This document shows positions 63,964 to 64,000 of a stretch of 64,000 bases of DNA, piece after piece (within the stretch, counting starts at the first letter, position 1; each line of letters starts with the position of its first letter). Location: NCBI RefSeq assembly GCF_014652415.1, contig NZ_BMYT01000004.1:88127-152126 (forward strand), read 5' to 3'. The DNA comes from Affinundibacterium macrobrachii. Lineage in GTDB: Bacteria > Pseudomonadota > Gammaproteobacteria > Burkholderiales > Burkholderiaceae_D. The notes beneath the pieces were generated by a model that made no database searches, was not told the DNA's origin, and saw nothing but the letters and a program-made list of their open reading frames with translations. The translations under genes and the position numbers were made by a program.

Positions 63964-64000
63964 ATGGATTTGATTGTCCGTGGATTAAAAACACACAGTA
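63964..64000 (+). CDS. Possible start of a gene running off the window
   Basis: An ATG at 63964 opens a frame with the first residues MDLIVRGLKTHS, with GAGCGG nearby. It is too short to name or to confirm. Confidence 0.3.
   Translation, partial: MDLIVRGLKTHS

Overview
The window reads as chromosomal DNA of a betaproteobacterium of the Burkholderiales, most like Oxalobacteraceae. This rests on the mid-40s GC content and on the gene set (PurU formyl-THF hydrolase, a DUF455 ferritin-like protein, YaeQ, DarP/YjgA next to a Mog-type protein, Hsp33, group II truncated haemoglobin, DCC-family protein, DyP peroxidase, TRAP transporter). An Undibacterium-like genome is my best guess, made by inference and not by any database search. 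No rRNA, tRNA, CRISPR array or insertion sequence was seen.

Region 1-2955 is the part of a chromosomal integron distal to its (unseen) integrase. It holds six small cassette genes, all on the + strand, separated by five attC sites (320-376, 859-948, 1384-1518, 1957-2089, 2506-2595). The call is strong because each complete cassette begins with six bases complementary to the R'' box of its own attC. The array stops at a PhyH-type dioxygenase gene interrupted by an in-frame TGA.

Region 4.0-9.6 kb carries small metabolic and unknown genes (isochorismatase-like, exported protein, MDR oxidoreductase, cupin, DUF2249), then a two-gene membrane-protein/XRE-regulator module with a clear promoter and repeated operator-like motifs. 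Region 10-13.1 kb is a three-gene unit: two related proteins of unknown function followed by a DyP-type haem peroxidase. Region 13.2-21.3 kb is cell-envelope rich: a secreted S10 serine carboxypeptidase, a FecR/DUF6600 protein with a charged tail, and an Ig-repeat autotransporter.

Region 21.5-35.3 kb is mostly housekeeping: hslO, a gamma-carbonic anhydrase, a DUF455 protein, a FlgT-like lipoprotein, an alpha/beta hydrolase, an ECF sigma/anti-sigma/exported-protein operon, a trans-sulfuration PLP enzyme, an FtsX-type permease without a visible ATPase partner, a truncated haemoglobin and rmuC. Region 35.3-38.5 kb is a regulon: a GbsR/MarR-type repressor gene and a three-gene redox/membrane operon (DCC, SDR-DoxX, DUF2269), each preceded by the same palindrome. 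In front of the regulator the palindrome covers the -35 box, and the mRNA looks leaderless.

Region 38.6-43.0 kb holds an unknown membrane-anchored protein and a porin / periplasmic binding protein / diguanylate cyclase operon whose cyclase reading frame is broken twice. Region 43.3-58.9 kb carries an MDR enzyme, purU, yaeQ (with a 4 x 13-bp leader repeat containing Shine-Dalgarno motifs), cysK, a penicillin-acylase-type hydrolase, two tandem DUF418 membrane proteins with charged inserts, a carboxylesterase, mog, darP, pmbA and a Tat-exported TRAP binding protein. Region 58.9-64 kb has a two-domain glycosyltransferase placed between the TRAP binding-protein gene and the oppositely oriented TRAP permease genes.
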